Assembly: GCF_051859345.1 (NCBI RefSeq)
Contig: NZ_JBHYFV010000020.1
Coordinates: 1 to 64,000 of the forward strand
From: Marivita sp051859345
Lineage (GTDB): Bacteria > Pseudomonadota > Alphaproteobacteria > Rhodobacterales > Rhodobacteraceae
Direction of reading: 5' to 3'
Length of the DNA stretch: 64,000 nt
Positions 56,133 to 63,776 of this stretch are shown here, one piece after another. Positions within the stretch are counted from its first letter, which is position 1. Each line of letters opens with the position of its first letter. The position numbers and the translations under genes are program-made. Under the pieces are notes generated by a model, which saw only the letters and a program-made list of their open reading frames with translations, was not told the origin of the DNA and did not search any database.

Positions 56133-57962
56133 TCAGGCTTGCCCTTCGGCTTTTGCGCGATGCTCTTTCATTGGAAGCATCGCGATCAGGCGGGTTCCCT
56201 TGGTCTCTTTCGGATCATCCTTGGGGCCCAGAATGCGCAATGTGCCACGCGGACCGATATCGGCAAGGGGAATGCCTTTGGGATGGATGTCACGCCAATC
56301 CTGCAATGTGAATTCGTCAGACAAGGTGGTCGACCGGAACTCCCAGCCATCCCACATGCGCCGTTGCACCTGCCAATAGGTTTCGCCGGAGCCAATGGCC
56401 CGCCCACCCAGTTTCGGCGGCAAGGCATAGCGCGCAGATTCCGAAGTGTCGCGGTTGAGTTGAAACACGTTCTCGCGCCCGAATTCCGGCGCAAGATCGG
56501 TGGCGACAAGGGTGTTGTAGGCGTCATTGTCCGTGGCGGCGATCACCGTTGCATAGGCCATCAGGTCAAGCCGGTTCTCTGCCCCTTCGGACAGGATATC
56601 CCCGGTGTAGATTTCAAGCCCGGCTTCGCGGGCTTCGCGCAGGTGGCTGCGGTTGGGGTCGGAAATCATCACCGGCATGTCCAGCTTTTTCAAAAGCGTA
56701 CCCAGTTCAACCGACCACCGGTTTCCGCCAACGATCAGAACGCCGGGTGTGCTTGACGCGTTCAGGCCCAACAGGCGCGCAATCGGTTTGAGCGTGAAAC
56801 CGTGCAGCACCACCGTGCCTGCAACCAGCGCAAAAGCGAGACTTGAGATCTGCGCCGCGTCTTCGATGCCCGCCTGCACCAGTCGATCCCCGAACAGTCC
56901 GGCCACAGCCACAAGGACAACGCCGCGCGGACCGGTGAAGGCGACAAGCAATCGTTCGGCCCACGGGACGTTCGAAAACGCCAGCGAGACAAGCACCGTC
57001 ACAGGACGCGCGATCAGGATCACCGTCACAACTGTCGCCACGGTCTGCCAGTTCATGCTTTGCAGGGTTTCGCGGGTCATGTTGGCGGCCAGCAGGATGA
57101 AGACGCCCGACACCAGCAGGATCGTCGCGTGTTCCTTGAAACGGTGCATCTCGGCATGGCTGGGCAGATGGGCGTTGGCGATCCAGACCCCCATGATCGT
57201 GACCGCCAGAAGCCCACTTTCATGCAAGAGCGAATCCGAGACGGCAAAGGCCACCAGCACGCTGACAAAAAGCACCGGAACCTTCATGTATTCCGGCACC
57301 CAACCCTGCGAGAAGGATCGCGCGACGCCCCATCCGGCGATGATCCCGATCAATGTCGCCACGACGATGCCGATGGCAAGCTCCCAAACGGCTTCGCTTA
57401 CGGTTGTTGCGGTCTGCCAGACCAGAACAACTTCGAACGCCAGAACGGCGGCCAGCGCACCTGCAGGGTCATTGACGATCGCTTCCCATTGCAAGAGCGC
57501 CGCCGGACGACGTTTGAGCCGGGCCTGTCGCAGCAAGGGGGCAATCACCGTGGGACCGGTGACAATCATGATGCCACCGAACACCGACGCGGTCGCCCAG
57601 CTAAGACCGCCGATATAATGCAGGACCGACGCCGACATCAGCCATCCGACCGGCCCGCCGATGATGACAAGCCGTTTGACGCCGACAGCGGCATCGGTGA
57701 GCGACTTGAAGTTCAGCGTCAGACCACCTTCGAACAGGATGATCGCCACGGCAATGGCCACAATCGGTTGCAGCAAATCCCCCATTGCCACCGAGGGATC
57801 AAGAATGCCGAAGACCGGACCAACCAGAAGGCCTGCCACCAGCATCAACACGATAGCGGGCAGGTTCAACCGCCAGGCAAGCCATTGCGCACCCACGCCC
57901 AAAGCGCCGACCAGCGCGAAAGCGGTGACCGGATTCAAACCGGCATCGGTTGGTGTTGCCAT
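56133..57962 (-). CDS. CPA1-type Na+/H+ (or K+/H+) antiporter with TrkA-N domain
   Basis: A 609-residue protein with about 12-13 membrane helices. ILFEGGLTLNF (around 75-85) and the Asn164-Asp165 pair in EAIVNDPAGALAA mark the electroneutral CPA1 ion site. After residue 395 follows a cytoplasmic Rossmann domain (VLIVGGNRWSVELGTLLKKLDMPVMISDPN, AYATVIAATDNDAYNTLVATDLA) of TrkA-N type, probably binding a nucleotide that gates transport. It lies between dgt and argS on the same strand, where these genes are usually adjacent. Confidence 0.9.
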   Translation of the reverse strand: MATPTDAGLNPVTAFALVGALGVGAQWLAWRLNLPAIVLMLVAGLLVGPVFGILDPSVAMGDLLQPIVAIAVAIILFEGGLTLNFKSLTDAAVGVKRLVIIGGPVGWLMSASVLHYIGGLSWATASVFGGIMIVTGPTVIAPLLRQARLKRRPAALLQWEAIVNDPAGALAAVLAFEVVLVWQTATTVSEAVWELAIGIVVATLIGIIAGWGVARSFSQGWVPEYMKVPVLFVSVLVAFAVSDSLLHESGLLAVTIMGVWIANAHLPSHAEMHRFKEHATILLVSGVFILLAANMTRETLQSMNWQTVATVVTVILIARPVTVLVSLAFSNVPWAERLLVAFTGPRGVVLVAVAGLFGDRLVQAGIEDAAQISSLAFALVAGTVVLHGFTLKPIARLLGLNASSTPGVLIVGGNRWSVELGTLLKKLDMPVMISDPNRSHLREAREAGLEIYTGDILSEGAENRLDLMAYATVIAATDNDAYNTLVATDLAPEFGRENVFQLNRDTSESARYALPPKLGGRAIGSGETYWQVQRRMWDGWEFRSTTLSDEFTLQDWRDIHPKGIPLADIGPRGTLRILGPKDDPKETKGTRLIAMLPMKEHRAKAEGQA

Positions 57963-57974
57963 TGTCTGCTTTCC

Positions 57975-59135
57975 TCAAGACCTTGCCGAAACCACGTCAG
58001 ACCCTGTCAGGCGCGCGTGCTCCTGCAGGGCAAACCGGTCGGTCATTCCGGCAATGTAATCCGAAACGATGCGTGCGAGTTCCGTGTCAGAGCGAATTTC
58101 CGCAACATCCTTGCGCCATTGCTTGGGCAAGAGCGACGGATCGGACATGAACAGAGGGAAAAGTTCGTTGATCACCTTGGTGACTTGTGCCCGCATTTCA
58201 ACAACATCCGGCGCGCGGTACATGCGATGGAACAGGAAGGTGCGGATGATCTTGAGGTCCGACCAGAGCGACGGGGAAAACTGCACCATCATGCGCCCTG
58301 CCGCGCGGATGTCTTCCGGGGTCTGTGGCGAAAGGTCTTTCAGGTTGGCTTTGGTCACGGTGATCACGTCGGCGACCAGCAGACCAAAGAATCGCCGCAG
58401 CGCCTCGTGGCGGCGACGGTAATAGTTGAGGTCCGGGTAAAGGCGATCCACCTCGTTGAAACAATCACTTACGATGGGAAGTTCGGCCAGTTCATCGGTC
58501 GAGAACAGCTCGGCCCGCAACCCGTCATGCAGGTCGTGGTGATTGTAGGCAATGTCGTCCGACAGGGCGGCCACCTGTGCCTCGGCACTGGCATGGGTAT
58601 GCAGTTCCAGATCGTGCCGCGCGTTGTAGGCGGCCAGCGCGTGGGGGATCGGTTCCCCCACCGGGCCGTTATGTTTCGCAATGCCTTCAAGGGTTTCCCA
58701 GGTAAGGTTCAACCCGTCGAAATCCGCGTAGTGACGTTCCAGCGACGTCACGATACGGATCGCCTGCGCGTTGTGATCGAACCCGCCATAAGGCTGCATC
58801 AGCGCGTTCAGCGCGTCTTCACCGGTATGTCCAAACGGTGTGTGACCCAGATCATGCGCCAGGGCCACCGCCTCGGTCAGTTCCAGATCAAGGCCCAAAG
58901 TCTTGGCGACGGTGCGCGCCACCTGCCCCACTTCGATGGAATGGGTCAACCGCGTGCGGAAGTAGTCACCTTCATGTTCGATGAAGACCTGTGTCTTGTG
59001 TTTGAGCCGCCGAAACGCCGAAGCGTGGATGATTCTGTCCCGGTCACGCTGAAAACACGAGCGGAATTCACTTTCCTCTTCCGGGTAAAGCCTGCCCCGC
59101 GACTTGCCCGGGTCGCACGCAAATTGCGCCGTCAT
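57975..59135 (-). CDS. dgt: dGTP triphosphohydrolase-like protein (HD domain)
   Basis: A 386-residue HD-domain enzyme splitting dNTPs into nucleosides and triphosphate. Metal-site histidines and aspartate are in FRTRLTHSIEVGQVAR and LAHDLGHTPFGHTGEDALN, and the later ALSDDIAYNHHDLHDG supplies the fourth ligand. Length and text fit the type 2 dGTPase-like group of Alphaproteobacteria. It is divergent from erpA, 84 bases away. Confidence 0.92.
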   Translation of the reverse strand: MTAQFACDPGKSRGRLYPEEESEFRSCFQRDRDRIIHASAFRRLKHKTQVFIEHEGDYFRTRLTHSIEVGQVARTVAKTLGLDLELTEAVALAHDLGHTPFGHTGEDALNALMQPYGGFDHNAQAIRIVTSLERHYADFDGLNLTWETLEGIAKHNGPVGEPIPHALAAYNARHDLELHTHASAEAQVAALSDDIAYNHHDLHDGLRAELFSTDELAELPIVSDCFNEVDRLYPDLNYYRRRHEALRRFFGLLVADVITVTKANLKDLSPQTPEDIRAAGRMMVQFSPSLWSDLKIIRTFLFHRMYRAPDVVEMRAQVTKVINELFPLFMSDPSLLPKQWRKDVAEIRSDTELARIVSDYIAGMTDRFALQEHARLTGSDVVSARS

Positions 59136-59219
59136 CGTCGCACCGCCTGTTCTTGTTACCTGTCCCTTTCGGCCTTATATTGAAGCCGAGCCGTAATTTA
59201 AAGCAAACCCGAGGGTGAC

Positions 59220-59543
59220 ATGCAGCTTCCTCCAAAAGTCACAGACCGCGCCTTTGAGCGGCTGTCTGAAATCGGTGCCAACTCTGACGGCAAAGCCCTG
59301 CGCGTGGCGGTCGAAGGTGGGGGGTGTTCCGGGTTCCAGTACGAGATCAAGCTGGATGATCCATCCGAGGATGATCTGGTGCTTGAAGGACAGGGCGAAC
59401 GGGTTGTGGTGGATTCGGTGTCGCTGCCGTTTCTGGCAAATGCGGTGATCGACTTTTCCGAAGAATTGATCGGGGCGCGGTTCGTGATCCAGAACCCGAA
59501 CGCCACATCCTCTTGCGGATGCGGCACCAGCTTTTCGATGTAG
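59220..59543 (+). CDS. erpA: Iron-sulfur cluster insertion protein ErpA (HesB/IscA family)
   Basis: A 107-residue A-type carrier delivering Fe-S clusters to apo-enzymes. The three ligand cysteines are Cys36 (EGGGCSGFQY), Cys99 and Cys101 (SSCGCGTSF). Its place opposite dgt is conserved in this order. It is convergent with the DUF6902-type gene. Confidence 0.95.
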   Translation: MQLPPKVTDRAFERLSEIGANSDGKALRVAVEGGGCSGFQYEIKLDDPSEDDLVLEGQGERVVVDSVSLPFLANAVIDFSEELIGARFVIQNPNATSSCGCGTSFSM

Positions 59544-59576
59544 CTTCGGGCGGTGCCTGTTGGCCAGCGCCCCCTG

Positions 59577-60653
59577 TCAGTGCAGACGCTTTGGCGTGTC
59601 TGCGCGGGCGAATCCCTGAAAGAAATCCTCGAAGTGAACAGAGGATGTCTCGGCCTGGGCAAGCACAGTCATGGCTTCGGGTGACAGCGTGTCCTCCATT
59701 TGAGGGCGCATGCTGATCCAGTCGCCGCTGCGGGCATCGTCGAGGTTGAACATCGCCTCTGACATCTCGCGCATCGGGGTGGCCCGCGACGGACTGTGAT
59801 CAAAGCGCATCCGGTCATGGACAAAGCCTTTGGCAAACGCTGCGTCGCCGCTTACGGCCTGATGCCAATTGCACACCAGAAATTCGTGGTAATCGTCCTG
59901 CACGCTGACGGTCGGGCCATCGGTTATGGCAAACAGCGCGGTTTCGCGCTTGAGCCAATTGGTCCAGAGCGCCGGTGGCGTTTCCCCCGCATAATGCAGC
60001 GCGATGCAGATCTCGGACAGCAGATCGGCGTTCTGTTCGATGAAGGCCAGCAGACCGGCAAAATGCAGACTGCGCTTGGCTGCATCCCCAAGAAGCGGAT
60101 CGCGGCGGCCATATTCGCTTAGGTAAAAGACCAGATGCGTCAGCTCGTAAGCTGCCTTTTTGTTGGGCAGCGCAAACGTGTCCGAGCGGGCCATGAAGGT
60201 GCGGGCGCGCTGTTCAAGCGCCGCGATGTCATTCGTCGCAACGACGCCGCGACGGGACATCAGCCGCACCGCTTCCAATCGTTGCAGATCGGACAGTTCG
60301 GCCTGCGGCAGGTTCTGTTGATGTGCCCAGTCCACCAGTTGCGCCGCATGTGTTCCCGGCATGCCAAGGTCTTCCAGATCAAGGGCGATTGACAGGAAGA
60401 AGCGGTAATATTGCGGGAAAAAGCGCATACGCTTTTCAAGGCTGGCATAGAACGGCGCGTAGGCGTCCAACGCGTCTGCGCCCGGTTTGGTGCCTGTGCA
60501 TTCCAGAATGTTCAGGATTTCGGCGTTTTCCTTGAGCCAGAACACGTCATCGCCAAAACGCCGGTGTTCGGCAAAACAGCTCAGAAGCGCGCCGAGACGC
60601 GCTTCCTGCGGGTTGATCCGGGACGGGGGGGTGAGTTGGATAACGTTGGTCAT
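59577..60653 (-). CDS. DUF6902-type helical protein, unknown function, partner of the repeat-peptide gene
   Basis: A 358-residue, probably all-helical soluble protein. No enzyme motif is recognised. Conserved-looking clusters are MRFFPQYYRFFLSIALDLEDLG (76-97), KKAAYELTHLVFYLSEYGRRD (165-185), CIALHYAG (216-223) and DDYHEFLVCNWHQ (253-265). Histidines, acidic residues and cysteines recur on helices, as in alpha-toroid proteins that bind a metal or peptide; this is inference. AAGGAG precedes ATG 60653. It starts 60 bases after the stop of the FTSGS repeat-peptide gene, so the two form an operon. The DUF label is recalled, not checked. Confidence 0.6.
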   Translation of the reverse strand: MTNVIQLTPPSRINPQEARLGALLSCFAEHRRFGDDVFWLKENAEILNILECTGTKPGADALDAYAPFYASLEKRMRFFPQYYRFFLSIALDLEDLGMPGTHAAQLVDWAHQQNLPQAELSDLQRLEAVRLMSRRGVVATNDIAALEQRARTFMARSDTFALPNKKAAYELTHLVFYLSEYGRRDPLLGDAAKRSLHFAGLLAFIEQNADLLSEICIALHYAGETPPALWTNWLKRETALFAITDGPTVSVQDDYHEFLVCNWHQAVSGDAAFAKGFVHDRMRFDHSPSRATPMREMSEAMFNLDDARSGDWISMRPQMEDTLSPEAMTVLAQAETSSVHFEDFFQGFARADTPKRLH

Positions 60654-60713
60654 ATCCGAATCTCCTTCAAAGGGTCAAAGGACGGGCCGACCCGTCCCGG
60701 GTCAGTGCGTCGC

Positions 60714-61262
60714 TTACGAGCCGGATGTGAAAAGCGCGCAGCCTTCGCCGTCCGCCGTGGATTCAGCTGTCACAGGGCTTGAACCCGACGTGAACGCTTC
60801 AACCGCGTCACCTGTGCGGGCATCGGATGTGGTCGGCGCGGAACCCGACGTAAACGCCTCGACCGCGTCACCTGTACGGGCATCGGATGTGGTCGGCGCG
60901 GAACCCGACGTGAACATCTCGACCGCGTCACCTGTGCGGGAATCGGATGTGGTTGGCGCGGAACCCGACGTGAACAGCTCTACCGCGTCACCAGTGCTGG
61001 CCAGGGTGCTTTGCGGGGCGGAACCAGAAGTGAACAGGCCCGTTGCGTCGCCTGTAAATGTGGCGGTGCTGGTGGCCGGGGACGATCCCGAGGTGAACAT
61101 GTCCACCGCGTCGCCCATCAAAGCGTCTGCACACGTCATGGGTGCAGAGCCGGATGTGAACATCGCGGTTGCGTCGCCGCCATGAATATCACTGTCACCT
61201 GTGAATTTGCGCTGATTTTCAATGAGGTTTTCGGTAATCTGGATTTTACGAACTGCGGTCAT
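60714..61262 (-). CDS. Tandem-repeat peptide with eight FTSGS blocks (possible multi-core precursor)
   Basis: A 182-residue protein. Residues 1-28 form a leader-like helix (MTAVRKIQITENLIENQRKF). Then eight FTSGS blocks start at residues 35, 56, 77, 97, 117, 137, 157 and 178, mostly as GDAVExFTSGSAPTTSDxRT, and the protein ends exactly on the last FTSGS. Only Cys44 and Cys175 occur. No signal peptide or membrane helix is visible. ATG 61262 has GGAGGG upstream. Neighbouring 20-residue units 122-141 and 142-161 are identical although their DNA differs at four synonymous sites. A DUF6902-type gene follows. It may be a modified-peptide precursor or a repetitive structural protein. Confidence 0.8.
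   Translation of the reverse strand: MTAVRKIQITENLIENQRKFTGDSDIHGGDATAMFTSGSAPMTCADALMGDAVDMFTSGSSPATSTATFTGDATGLFTSGSAPQSTLASTGDAVELFTSGSAPTTSDSRTGDAVEMFTSGSAPTTSDARTGDAVEAFTSGSAPTTSDARTGDAVEAFTSGSSPVTAESTADGEGCALFTSGS
60721..61165. repeat. 60-bp in-frame tandem repeat inside the FTSGS gene
   Basis: Five consecutive 60-base units fill 60781-61080, with one diverged unit on each side. Adjacent central units match at 54-56 of 60 bases. All differences between the units at 60781 and 60841 are synonymous. Confidence 0.9.
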
Positions 61263-61356
61263 GGTGCCCTCCTGTGGCTTGGTTGATGAACTCAGGCTGG
61301 CACGCAAAAATTGAATTGTAGAAGGGGAAATATCGCTAAACGTGTGTTGCCAAAAG

Positions 61357-61365
61357 TTATCCACA
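61357..61365 (+). promoter_or_regulatory. DnaA box, TTATCCACA
   Basis: An exact match to the strong DnaA 9-mer, about 95 bases upstream of the repeat-peptide start. Confidence 0.55.
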
Positions 61366-61409
61366 TGAGGATTCTCCCATAGGTTGTTTTCAAATCATGG
61401 GTCCTCGAG

Positions 61410-61418
61410 TTATCAACA
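61410..61418 (+). promoter_or_regulatory. DnaA-box-like site, TTATCAACA
   Basis: One mismatch to the consensus TTATCCACA, 45 bases downstream of the perfect box and in the same orientation. Confidence 0.4.
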
Positions 61419-61431
61419 GAAGCGAGATTTC

Positions 61432-61440
61432 TGGGGATAA
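61432..61440 (-). promoter_or_regulatory. DnaA-box-like site, TTATCCCCA on the minus strand
   Basis: One mismatch to the consensus, in opposite orientation and 14 bases from the previous box. Confidence 0.4.
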
Positions 61441-61604
61441 CTTTTTCCCGTGTCGGCACGCGGCCTTGAAGGGACTTGCCGTCCGGTGAAAACCACTGCG
61501 ACTCAGCGCGTTGCGGCGAGAAATTCAAAGCCCGATTCGTCGCGATCGCGGCTTGTATGGCCCGCTTCTTCTTGGGATAGAGAGAGCAATCCGGGAGGTC
61601 GCAC

Positions 61605-62387
61605 ATGAAAATCGCCACGTTCAACATCAACGGTATCAAAGCCCGCCTGCCCGCTTTGACCGACTGGCTGACCGAAAGCGCGCCAGACGTGGCCCTGTTG
61701 CAAGAGATCAAGTCGGTGGACGACGCCTTCCCGCGAGAGGCGCTGGAGGATCTGGGCTACACGGTCGAAACCCACGGCCAGAAAGGATTCAACGGGGTGG
61801 CCATCCTGTCGAAGCTGCCGCTTGAGGACGTGACCCATGGTCTGCCCGGTGATGACAGTGACGAACAGGCGCGCTGGATCGAATCGACGGTCATCGGAGA
61901 GTCGCAGGCCGTTCGGGTGTGCGGGCTGTATCTGCCCAACGGCAACCCTGCCCCCGGCCCGAAATACGAGTACAAACTGGCCTGGATGCAGCGGCTTGAG
62001 GCGCGTGCGCGGGATCTTCTGGCGGATGAAATGCCTGCTTTGATGGCTGGCGACTATAACGTCATCCCACAGGCCGAAGATGCGGCAAAGCCCGAAGCCT
62101 GGAGAGATGACGCGCTGTTCCGACCTGAATCGCGCGCTGCGTTTCGCCGGGTTGTGAACCTTGGGTATACCGAAGCCTTCCGCGCCTGTACCCAAGGTGG
62201 CGGGCATTATTCCTTCTGGGATTATCAGGCTGGCGCGTGGGAGCGGAACAACGGTATCCGCATTGATCACTTTCTGCTGACACCCTCCTGCGCCGACTTG
62301 TTGACCGAGTGCTGGATCGAAAGCGCGGTGCGTGGACGGGACAAACCGTCGGATCATGTTCCCGTGTGGATCTCGCTGACCGCCTGA
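61605..62387 (+). CDS. xthA: Exodeoxyribonuclease III
   Basis: A 260-residue AP endonuclease/3'-exonuclease of base-excision repair. Family text: MKIATFNINGIKARLPAL, VALLQEIKSVDDAFP (metal-binding Glu), NGNPAPGPKYEYKLAWM, LMAGDYNVIP, RNNGIRIDHFLLTP and the final DKPSDHVPVW with catalytic Asp-His. GGGAGG lies before the ATG. It is divergent from the repeat-peptide gene. Confidence 0.95.
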   Translation: MKIATFNINGIKARLPALTDWLTESAPDVALLQEIKSVDDAFPREALEDLGYTVETHGQKGFNGVAILSKLPLEDVTHGLPGDDSDEQARWIESTVIGESQAVRVCGLYLPNGNPAPGPKYEYKLAWMQRLEARARDLLADEMPALMAGDYNVIPQAEDAAKPEAWRDDALFRPESRAAFRRVVNLGYTEAFRACTQGGGHYSFWDYQAGAWERNNGIRIDHFLLTPSCADLLTECWIESAVRGRDKPSDHVPVWISLTA

Positions 62388-62461
62388 CCATCTGCTTGCC
62401 TTGCGCAACGTCCATCTGCGACATACATCTTTGGCAAAGTTCAATCACGGAGAGCAGCCAC

Positions 62462-62704
62462 ATGGCCATACAAGCCCAGGAAATCGAAGAGCTGATCCGC
62501 GCAGAGTTTCCGAACGCCAAGATCACGATCACCGATCTGGCGGGCGACGGAAACCATTATGCGGCAGAAGTTGTTGACGAAAGCTTCAAAGGCAAGAACC
62601 GGGTCCAGCAGCAACGCGCCGTGTACGCCGCGCTCAAGGGCAAGATGGATGGCGCCAACGGAGAACTGCACGCACTGGCGCTGACGACGAAGGCTCCGGC
62701 GTGA
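62462..62704 (+). CDS. bolA: BolA/IbaG family protein
   Basis: An 80-residue BolA-fold protein: AQEIEELIRAEFPNAKITITDLAGDGNHYAAEVVDESFKGKNRVQQQRAVYAALKGKM. The histidine of GDGNHYAAEVV is the usual cluster-ligand position shared with monothiol glutaredoxins. The gene lies 245 bases before grxD, the classical partner, so it should act in Fe-S cluster sensing or delivery. Confidence 0.92.
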   Translation: MAIQAQEIEELIRAEFPNAKITITDLAGDGNHYAAEVVDESFKGKNRVQQQRAVYAALKGKMDGANGELHALALTTKAPA

Positions 62705-62819
62705 TGTCACCGCGCGCCCGCACCTGTCCAACGGCCCCTATGGCAAAGCCATTTGTGACTTTCGTCTGGAATTTGCCCGCGCGACACCCAAATGCCGATC
62801 TGTCCGGCGCGGGACACGC

Positions 62820-62957
62820 ATGATCGACTTTATCACAAACACCTGGCCAATGTTCGCCGCCATTGGTCTTGTCACCCTAATAACTGTTGGCGCAACAATG
62901 CCGTATGTCCGCAAGGACCGGAAGCGCCGCGAAGAGATGGAGCAAGAGAATGACTGA
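62820..62957 (+). CDS. Small single-span membrane protein (45 residues) overlapping grxD
   Basis: A short gene between bolA and grxD. The product starts MIDFITNTWPMFAAIGLVTL and continues with a hydrophobic helix, then a strongly charged cytoplasmic tail (YVRKDRKRREEMEQEND). Its stop lies 8 bases inside grxD, so translation of the two is coupled. Positive-inside topology and the coding-like tail support it. The Shine-Dalgarno (CGGGACACGC region) is weak. Function unknown. Confidence 0.65.
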   Translation: MIDFITNTWPMFAAIGLVTLITVGATMPYVRKDRKRREEMEQEND

Positions 62958-63312
62958 CTCAAAAGACTTGATCGACAACACCGTAAAGACCAACGACGTT
63001 GTGCTTTACATGAAGGGCACCAAATCCATGCCGCAATGCGGGTTCTCCAGCAAGGTGGCCGGTGTTCTGAACTACATGGGCGTCGATTTTGCCGACGTGA
63101 ACGTTCTGGCCGATGAAAACATCCGGCAGGGCATCAAGGAATATTCAGACTGGCCGACCATCCCGCAGCTTTACGTCAAAGGTGAATTCGTCGGCGGATG
63201 TGACATCATCACCGAGATGACCCTGTCGGGCGAGCTGGATCAGTTGTTCGACGAATCCGGCGTTTCCTACAACAAGGACGCCGCAGACAAGATCCGCGAA
63301 GCAAACGCCTGA
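62950..63312 (+). CDS. grxD: Monothiol glutaredoxin (Grx4/GrxD type)
   Basis: A 120-residue monothiol glutaredoxin with the CGFS active site (Cys30 in SMPQCGFSSKV), WPTIPQLYVKGEFVGGCDI for glutathione binding and the usual C-terminal helix. It binds a shared 2Fe-2S cluster, typically with BolA, whose gene is upstream. GAAGAGATGGAG-like text inside the overlapping small gene supplies the ribosome site. A clear terminator follows. Confidence 0.96.
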   Translation: MTDSKDLIDNTVKTNDVVLYMKGTKSMPQCGFSSKVAGVLNYMGVDFADVNVLADENIRQGIKEYSDWPTIPQLYVKGEFVGGCDIITEMTLSGELDQLFDESGVSYNKDAADKIREANA

Positions 63313-63334
63313 CGCGTTCTCCCGGCTGAAACAG

Positions 63335-63361
63335 AAACGGCGCCCGATCAGGCGCCGTTTT
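63335..63361. terminator. Terminator after grxD
   Basis: A perfect 10-bp stem AAACGGCGCC (63335-63344) and GGCGCCGTTT (63351-63360) with a 6-base loop, ending in TTTT. It lies between convergent grxD and zapA and can serve both. Confidence 0.88.
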
Positions 63362-63383
63362 GCGTTTCATGAGATGGCAGCGG

Positions 63384-63776
63384 TCAGCCCGCCTTTTCCT
63401 CGACATCGCGGGCCAGAGCCTCGGCACGGGCTGCGATTTCCTGAAGCGATTCCGTTACATCCGTTGGCACCACGGGCACCTCGATGCGTTCGGGTTCCGG
63501 CGGTGGCGCATCCTTGAGCATGCGCAGCTCGGACAGGTATCCGGAAGCCCGGTCTTCGGCCTCGCGCAGCTTGTCTTCCAGACCGGCTGTCTTGTCCGCC
63601 AGCATCAACCCGGCCATCAGCAGCATCCGTGCCTCGGGAATACGGCCCACCTGTTGGGCCAGAACCTCGGCTTCGGTGTCCAGCATCCTGGCGGCGGAAT
63701 GCAGATACTGTTCCTCACCTTCCTGGCAGGCCACATCAAAGCTGCGACCACCGATCGTGATTTCGACTTCGGGCAT
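63384..63776 (-). CDS. zapA: Cell division protein ZapA
   Basis: A 130-residue ZapA that bundles FtsZ filaments. The N-terminal domain (MPEVEITIGGRSFDVACQEGEEQYLHSAARMLDTEAEVLAQQVG) precedes a coiled coil (AEDRASGYLSELRMLK) and a variable acidic tail. Its start overlaps the upstream gene stop (TGATG), so it is translationally coupled to a coiled-coil gene. Confidence 0.88.
   Translation of the reverse strand: MPEVEITIGGRSFDVACQEGEEQYLHSAARMLDTEAEVLAQQVGRIPEARMLLMAGLMLADKTAGLEDKLREAEDRASGYLSELRMLKDAPPPEPERIEVPVVPTDVTESLQEIAARAEALARDVEEKAG

Larger units (their letters stand above)
61263..61604. other. Divergent intergenic region with DnaA-box cluster
   Basis: A 342-base non-coding stretch between the repeat-peptide gene and xthA. 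It is AT-richer than its surroundings and holds three DnaA-box-like 9-mers within 84 bases. Promoters for both genes must be here; no clear sigma-70 pair was identified. Confidence 0.5.

Noticed and set aside
57060..59183. 707-codon plus-strand frame across the antiporter and dgt genes
   Set aside because: It spans two recognised minus-strand genes and has no coherent domains.
60721..61165. A 60-base direct repeat array resembling a CRISPR or satellite
   Set aside because: The units are contiguous without spacers, stay in one reading frame, and their differences are partly synonymous. It is a repeat within a gene.
61263..61604. Chromosomal origin of replication
   Set aside because: DnaA-like boxes are present, but dnaA, hemE, gidA/gidB, parAB and rho are absent from the vicinity, and no AT-rich 13-mer array is evident.
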